Assembly (NCBI GenBank): GCA_002390675.1 | Contig: DGPZ01000183.1 | Coordinates: 1-16,425 of the forward strand | Direction of reading: 5' to 3' | DNA length: 16,425 nt | Source: Deltaproteobacteria bacterium UBA4427 | GTDB lineage: Bacteria; Myxococcota_A; UBA9160; UBA4427 | Shown: in pieces, positions 12,578 through 16,425 of the stretch | Position numbering within the stretch: the stretch's first letter is position 1 | How the letters are laid out: the number at the start of each line of letters is the position of its first letter | Translations under genes and position numbers: made by a program | The notes under the pieces: generated by a model | Database searches by the model: none | The model's input: the letters and a program-made list of their open reading frames with translations, nothing else | What the model was told of the DNA's origin: nothing

Positions 12578-15448
12578 ATGCCACCGCTCCCACGTGGCTC
12601 GAAGGCCGATTCGTGCGAGAGTCCCTGCGTGCCGATCCAGTCCAAGCCTATTCGCATTCTGATCCTCGTGACCGCGCTCGTCTTATTCGTTGGCCTCGCC
12701 CAATTCGCCGTGCAAAAGATCTCGACCGGCCCTTTGCGTACGTTGGCCGAGAAGAAGCTGACACAAGCGCTCGGACTCGAGGTTTCCATCGACGAACTCG
12801 AAGCGTCGCTGCTGCCGATGCCCCATCTTCGTGCCGAGGGAATTCGAGTGACCAATCGACCCGGCCGGTCCACGCGGAACGTGTTAAGGATCGACCGAAT
12901 CGACATTGGGATAGAACTCTGGCCCCTGCTCGAGCGGATCGTGCTCATCGACTCACTCGAGATCAAGGGAGCGGACCTTCATCTCGAAACGGATAGCGAG
13001 GGGCTCCTGGTCGGCGATCCGAAATTGGACGCGCTAGTCGACGATCAGGGCGAAGATTCGCTGAAGCTCCAGCTACGTCGACTGCAGATCGAGCCGCTGC
13101 GCATCTTCTATCGGAACAATCATCGCGATGTCTCGCATTCGCTGATCCTCGACTCGCTCAGATTGGAGGCCGAGGAACTCGGAGGCGAGATCGCCCTCGA
13201 CTTGCAGGGCAGGTTCGAAGGCTCTCCGATCGCACTCTCGGGCCGAGTCGGATCCCTGCGCGAACTGCTGAATCGGACGCAGCCCTTCCCCATCGAATTT
13301 CAGGGACGGCTCTTCGAAGCCAACTTCGAAGCGAAAGGAACAGTTCGTGAGCCTTGGACACTCACGGGGCTCGACGTCGAGCTCTCCGCAGAGATCCCAC
13401 AACTCACGATTCAAGGCCATCCTCTACCCCAACTCGGCACGGTGCAACTCGGTGGGCATCTCTCCGATCACGATGGTTCATTAGGCCTAGAGAAGCTTCG
13501 TCTGGATTCCACGAAAACCGCCCCCGTACGGCTCTCGGTTGAAGGAAGCGTGGACGACTTGCTCGAGTTGAGGGAAGTCGAGGTCGAGATCCTCACCGAA
13601 ACATTGTCACTCGACTTCTTGAACCCCATTCTTCAGCCAAGCGTCGACTTCTCGCTTCCGACAATCGCCGCTCTTTCCGTCGAAGCGAAGCTCTCGGGCC
13701 GGGACGGCCGTCTCGACCTCGACGGATCCGTACGCGCCGTGACCACGGATGATGCGATCGTGATGCATGCGAAGGGGAGCATCCTTGATCTGATTCGGGA
13801 TCCCAGGGTCGACGTCGAGGTCGGTCTCCAGGCCAAGAATCTCGTATCGATCACTTCGCGCTTCCCAGACTTCCCAAAACATGGGGCCTTCGGGCCGGTG
13901 GTCTCGAGCGCTCGCCTTATCAGCCACGACAAGGCTCTTGCCGCCCGCGAGATCAAGGTTCGGTTGGGGGATCGAGAACGGGCCTGGGTCGAACTCGACG
14001 GATCGACCGAGGATGTCACTGCATTGCGCGATACCGATCTCAAACTCGCTTTCGGCGCGCAGAGCCTGCACCACTTGAAGGAGCTGACGGAACTCGAATT
14101 TCCCCGGACGACTCCGCTCGAAGGATCTGCTGCGATCAGCGACAAGGACGGCTCGCTCGGCTTCGAGCATCTGCGACTTCATGGGGGCGAAGGCAGCCCT
14201 ATCGAAATTCACCTCGAAGCCAAAATCGATGATCTGCCCGGACTCAACGAAATCGAAGCCGAGCTGCAGCTCAAAGGAGTAAGTTCACACACGCTGGGGG
14301 CGATCGTCGGGCTCGACCTTCCCCCTGTCACCCCGCTGGAGTTCCACGGCCAGGTCAAGGGCTCCGACGAACACCTCGAGGTCAGAAGCATGCAGCTTCG
14401 GCTCGGCGAAACTCGGCTACTCGGGATCCTGTCGGGCTCATTCGCACCCGACACCCGCCCCAGCCTGAAGGCACAGCTCACATCGACGGAGGTCCGACTG
14501 CAGGACCTGGGACTGGTCCGATCGGGGACCGCGTCCGCCTTGTCGAAGTCGAGCGCCGCGACGAGCATCACCGGCCCCGGAGCAGCCCCTTCACTCCCCT
14601 TTGAACGCCTGCGTCATGTTGACCTCGATCTCGGACTTCGATTCGATCACGTTGGAGGCTACGCCGGCCTCGAGGCCAACGACCTGGGCTTCACGCTCCG
14701 ACTCGAGGACGGCGATCTCGTCGTTTCCGACCTGGGTGCCAAGTACCAGGGTGGAGAGGTGAAAGCAGGGCTGCACGTCGATGCGCGAACACCGCGACCC
14801 AAACTCGATGCCCAGTTTCAGACGAAGGCCCTGAATATCGCCCGACTGATCTCGCAATTCGACGACGAAACTGAATTCTCAGGAATGCTCGACGCCGACC
14901 TCTCACTCGAGGCAAGCGGCAGCACACTCGATTCGCTTCGCCGCTCGCTCGCTGGCAACGTCACGGCCTCTATTCACGACGGAAATACCGCATCACGGAT
15001 CGCGCGCGAGTTCGTCGTGAACCTGACCGCCGCCGTCTTTCCAAGCTGGAGTGAAAAGAAAATACCCCGAATAGGCTGCGCCATCCTCGACCTGGAGATC
15101 GAGGATGGAATAGGCAGCGTCGGAACATTGCTCCTGCAGGAAAAGAACGTGCGAATCATAGGGACCGGCCAAATCGACCTAGCCGAGGGCGTTTACGACC
15201 TCACGATGGTCCCGAAAGTCAAGAACCCCGGAATCTTGAGTGTCGCACCCGAGGTCCTCATCAAGGGCCCCCTCGACGGACCTGAGTTTCATCCAGTCAA
15301 ACGAACGCTCGTCACCAGTGTCGGCCGCGGGCTGATGCATAACATCTACAAGGGAGGCAAGAAACTCGTCCTCCCCCTAAGCGAGCGCGGCGGCCGGTCC
15401 GATGAGTTCATGAAAGCCTGCCAGCCCGCAAGCCCCGAGTCCGGCTGA
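12578..15448 (+). CDS. AsmA-like protein with tandem repeats, probable envelope lipid-transport factor
   Basis: This 956-residue protein has an N-terminal membrane helix (about residues 25-43, after KPIR) and then a large periplasmic beta-rich region. An AsmA-type N-terminal region (about 55-140) includes LGLEVSIDELEASLLPMPHL and IDIGIELWPLLERIVLIDSLEIKG. Residues about 283-645 hold some five degenerate repeats of 67-74 residues with the pattern P-x-L...L-x-G...DGSLxLExLRL...EGS-x-DDL. An AsmA C-terminal domain (about 675-900) has LEDGDLVVSDLGAKYQGG, GMLDADLSLEASGSTLD and LAGNVTASIHDG. AsmA-like proteins (TamB, YhdP, YdbH) are implicated in phospholipid transfer to the outer membrane. The start could be ATG 12578 or, better placed before the helix, GTG 12629 with GAGAG 7 nt upstream. 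Divergent from pqiAAB, which supports a lipid-transport role. Confidence 0.88.
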   Translation: MPPLPRGSKADSCESPCVPIQSKPIRILILVTALVLFVGLAQFAVQKISTGPLRTLAEKKLTQALGLEVSIDELEASLLPMPHLRAEGIRVTNRPGRSTRNVLRIDRIDIGIELWPLLERIVLIDSLEIKGADLHLETDSEGLLVGDPKLDALVDDQGEDSLKLQLRRLQIEPLRIFYRNNHRDVSHSLILDSLRLEAEELGGEIALDLQGRFEGSPIALSGRVGSLRELLNRTQPFPIEFQGRLFEANFEAKGTVREPWTLTGLDVELSAEIPQLTIQGHPLPQLGTVQLGGHLSDHDGSLGLEKLRLDSTKTAPVRLSVEGSVDDLLELREVEVEILTETLSLDFLNPILQPSVDFSLPTIAALSVEAKLSGRDGRLDLDGSVRAVTTDDAIVMHAKGSILDLIRDPRVDVEVGLQAKNLVSITSRFPDFPKHGAFGPVVSSARLISHDKALAAREIKVRLGDRERAWVELDGSTEDVTALRDTDLKLAFGAQSLHHLKELTELEFPRTTPLEGSAAISDKDGSLGFEHLRLHGGEGSPIEIHLEAKIDDLPGLNEIEAELQLKGVSSHTLGAIVGLDLPPVTPLEFHGQVKGSDEHLEVRSMQLRLGETRLLGILSGSFAPDTRPSLKAQLTSTEVRLQDLGLVRSGTASALSKSSAATSITGPGAAPSLPFERLRHVDLDLGLRFDHVGGYAGLEANDLGFTLRLEDGDLVVSDLGAKYQGGEVKAGLHVDARTPRPKLDAQFQTKALNIARLISQFDDETEFSGMLDADLSLEASGSTLDSLRRSLAGNVTASIHDGNTASRIAREFVVNLTAAVFPSWSEKKIPRIGCAILDLEIEDGIGSVGTLLLQEKNVRIIGTGQIDLAEGVYDLTMVPKVKNPGILSVAPEVLIKGPLDGPEFHPVKRTLVTSVGRGLMHNIYKGGKKLVLPLSERGGRSDEFMKACQPASPESG

Positions 15449-15477
15449 CATCGTCATTCGGGTCGGATCGCTCCGGC

Positions 15478-15870
15478 TCAATAAAGCGGCCGGTTCCAGC
15501 CCCCCCACGCGCCCCATTGCATCGACGCCTCATCGAGTTCTTCAGCGTATTCTCTTTGTTCGTCGAGCTGGCGCTGGGCGATGACCGCCTGCTGGTATCT
15601 CTGATAGTCGCTCTCCAAGCCCACGTACATACAATTGCAACCCTTCGAGTCCGCGTACACGTAGACTAGTTTTCCGTCATTCTTCGTGGGAAAGAGTTTG
15701 CGCTGCGTGAGTGTGGCGAGGTGGCTCTTCTTCTCCGCCGTATCCGCCATCTTCATCTGGAAGCCGGACGCAGAGAGCTGGCGTTCCTTTTGAATCGCCA
15801 TCGCGGTGCAACCCGATACGCTCACGACCAGGAGCGCTGCGGAAACGAATATCATGGTGCGAGACATCAT
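15478..15870 (-). CDS. Small hypothetical lipoprotein
   Basis: The 130-residue protein has a clear lipoprotein signal: MMSRTMIFVSAALLVVSVSGC with Cys21 as the lipidated residue. The mature part is mostly charged and helical. It includes a KLVYVYADSKGCNCMYVG segment with a Cys-x-Cys pair near residues 78-80, then a Gln/Glu-rich stretch (QRQLDEQREYAEELDE) that could form a coiled coil, and a Trp/Gly-rich end. I do not recognise a named family; similar small lipoproteins are common in Gram-negative genomes. GGAG lies 7 nt upstream of ATG 15870; the second codon is also ATG. It is convergent with the AsmA-like gene, 29 nt apart, so it is not part of that unit. Confidence 0.8.
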   Translation of the reverse strand: MMSRTMIFVSAALLVVSVSGCTAMAIQKERQLSASGFQMKMADTAEKKSHLATLTQRKLFPTKNDGKLVYVYADSKGCNCMYVGLESDYQRYQQAVIAQRQLDEQREYAEELDEASMQWGAWGGWNRPLY

Positions 15871-15932
15871 GGTTTTACTCCGAGCTTCATTGAGGATTGG
15901 GCCTTAGAGTACCAGCTCCAAACATGCTCGCC

Positions 15933-15958
15933 GCCCCCGGAAGGGGCCTACTAGCCCC
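15933..15958. promoter_or_regulatory. Overlapping alternative hairpins upstream of recQ
   Basis: CCCC-GGAA-GGGG (15935-15946) can form a tight hairpin, while the GGGGC at 15943-15947 can instead pair with GCCCC at 15954-15958. The two pairings share one arm and exclude each other. It lies between two divergent genes, so either strand could be transcribed through it. Confidence 0.3.
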
Positions 15959-15960
15959 GT

Positions 15961-16004
15961 TGGGTCTTAGTCGTTAGAGCGCCTAGTATCGGTGGTGCAG
16001 AAAA
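15961..16004 (+). repeat. Dispersed 44-bp intergenic repeat, copy B
   Basis: This is the second copy of the repeat at 5041-5083, in the same orientation, with the identical 16-nt core GAGCGCCTAGTATCGG at 15977-15992. It lies between the divergent lipoprotein and recQ genes, 110 nt before recQ. The flanks are unrelated to those of copy A, which argues for a discrete element rather than a segmental duplication. Confidence 0.7.
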
Positions 16005-16113
16005 TGTGGTGACATGGAGTGACGTTTCGTGCTGTCAGTGACGTCCTGTGTGCCAGTGGGTTCCGCGCTATGCCGGCCCTTGCCGCCTTTCCTCATCCTG
16101 AATCGAGATCCTA

Positions 16114-16425
16114 ATGAACCAGTCAGCCGGCGATCTCGAAGCCGCGCTCCATCAACACTTCGGCTTCACCACCTTCAATGGCGGGCAGAAAGAAGTGGTC
16201 GAATGCCTTCTTGCGGGTCGATCGGCCGCGGCTGTCTTTCCAACAGGCGGCGGTAAATCGCTCTGTTACCAGCTGCCTGCGCTGATGCTGGAGGGCCTGA
16301 CGCTGGTCGTATCGCCTCTTATCGCGCTCATGAAGGATCAGATCGATGCACTTGCGCTGCGAGGTATCGCTGCCCGAAGGCTCGACTCGAGTCTCGATGC
16401 CGAGGGACATCGCTCTCTGATGTCC
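16114..16425 (+). CDS. recQ: ATP-dependent DNA helicase RecQ, 5' part (truncated by window end)
   Basis: The first 104 codons of a RecQ-family superfamily 2 helicase are present; the gene runs off the window. RecQ unwinds DNA 3' to 5' during recombination and repair. The N-terminal motif 0 region HFGFTTFNGGQKEVV matches the family Phe/Gln element, although the usual FR-x-GQ is FNGGQ here. Motif I is FPTGGGKSLCYQLPAL with Walker A GGGKS, and motif Ia is VVSPLIALMKDQIDAL. The following ALRGIAARRLDSSLD is typical up to motif Ib. ATG 16114 fits the family N terminus; only a weak GAGA precedes it. It appears to begin a conserved housekeeping segment beyond this accessory region. Confidence 0.93.
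   Translation, partial: MNQSAGDLEAALHQHFGFTTFNGGQKEVVECLLAGRSAAAVFPTGGGKSLCYQLPALMLEGLTLVVSPLIALMKDQIDALALRGIAARRLDSSLDAEGHRSLMS

Noticed and set aside
13607..14212. Minus-strand frame of 201 codons inside the AsmA-like gene
   Set aside because: Antisense shadow caused by regular codon bias; AsmA reading frame is continuous and well supported.
1..16425. CRISPR array, integrase, transposase, toxin-antitoxin or phage defence system
   Set aside because: No regularly spaced repeats and no protein with such motifs was found on either strand.

Overview
The window is 16.4 kb of moderately GC-rich DNA from a Gram-negative bacterium. Several predicted lipoproteins, a PqiA/PqiB (MCE) envelope transport operon, an AsmA-like protein and a di-heme peroxidase with a PEP-CTERM tail all require an outer membrane or periplasm. 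Together with phytanoyl-CoA dioxygenase, NIPSNAP, carboxymuconolactone decarboxylase and OleD-like genes, this suggests an environmental proteobacterium, perhaps a delta/Myxococcota-like lineage. That placement is inference; no rRNA or other phylogenetic marker is present apart from a recQ fragment.

Layout. (1) 67-546: FKBP-type prolyl isomerase with an export signal, followed by a convincing terminator. (2) 742-6141: an accessory, catabolism-flavoured block. A minus-strand protein with 2-oxoglutarate/Fe(II)-oxygenase-like motifs (742-1704) is divergent from a broken phytanoyl-CoA dioxygenase (2001-3144). Four minus-strand genes follow: a membrane-anchored split-barrel-like protein, a NIPSNAP lipoprotein, an exported carboxymuconolactone-decarboxylase-fold protein and an EthD-like alpha/beta-barrel protein. 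(3) 6861-8564: di-heme cytochrome c peroxidase with a PEP-CTERM sorting tail. (4) 8941-9536: heavily decayed minus-strand relic of a 3-beta-HSD/OleD-type NAD-dependent epimerase, readable only through stops and a frameshift. (5) 9761-15448: envelope lipid-transport locus, with a minus-strand operon pqiA(half)-pqiA(half)-pqiB joined by 4-nt overlaps, divergent from a 956-residue AsmA-like protein containing about five ~70-residue repeats. (6) 15478-15870: small lipoprotein. (7) 16114-end: 5' part of recQ, cut by the window edge.

How it works together. The best-supported functional unit is the PqiA/PqiA/PqiB plus AsmA-like region. MCE and AsmA families both move or accommodate lipids between inner and outer membranes, and the two transcription units share a 77-bp divergent promoter region. 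PqiB here lacks the long C-terminal helix region of E. coli PqiB and has a Lys/His-rich tail instead. The rest reads as a region under relaxed selection: two pseudogenes, long gene-poor gaps (4664-5134, 6142-6860, 8565-8940), and a 43-44 bp dispersed repeat with two copies 10.9 kb apart. No CRISPR array, tRNA, rRNA, integrase or transposase was seen.
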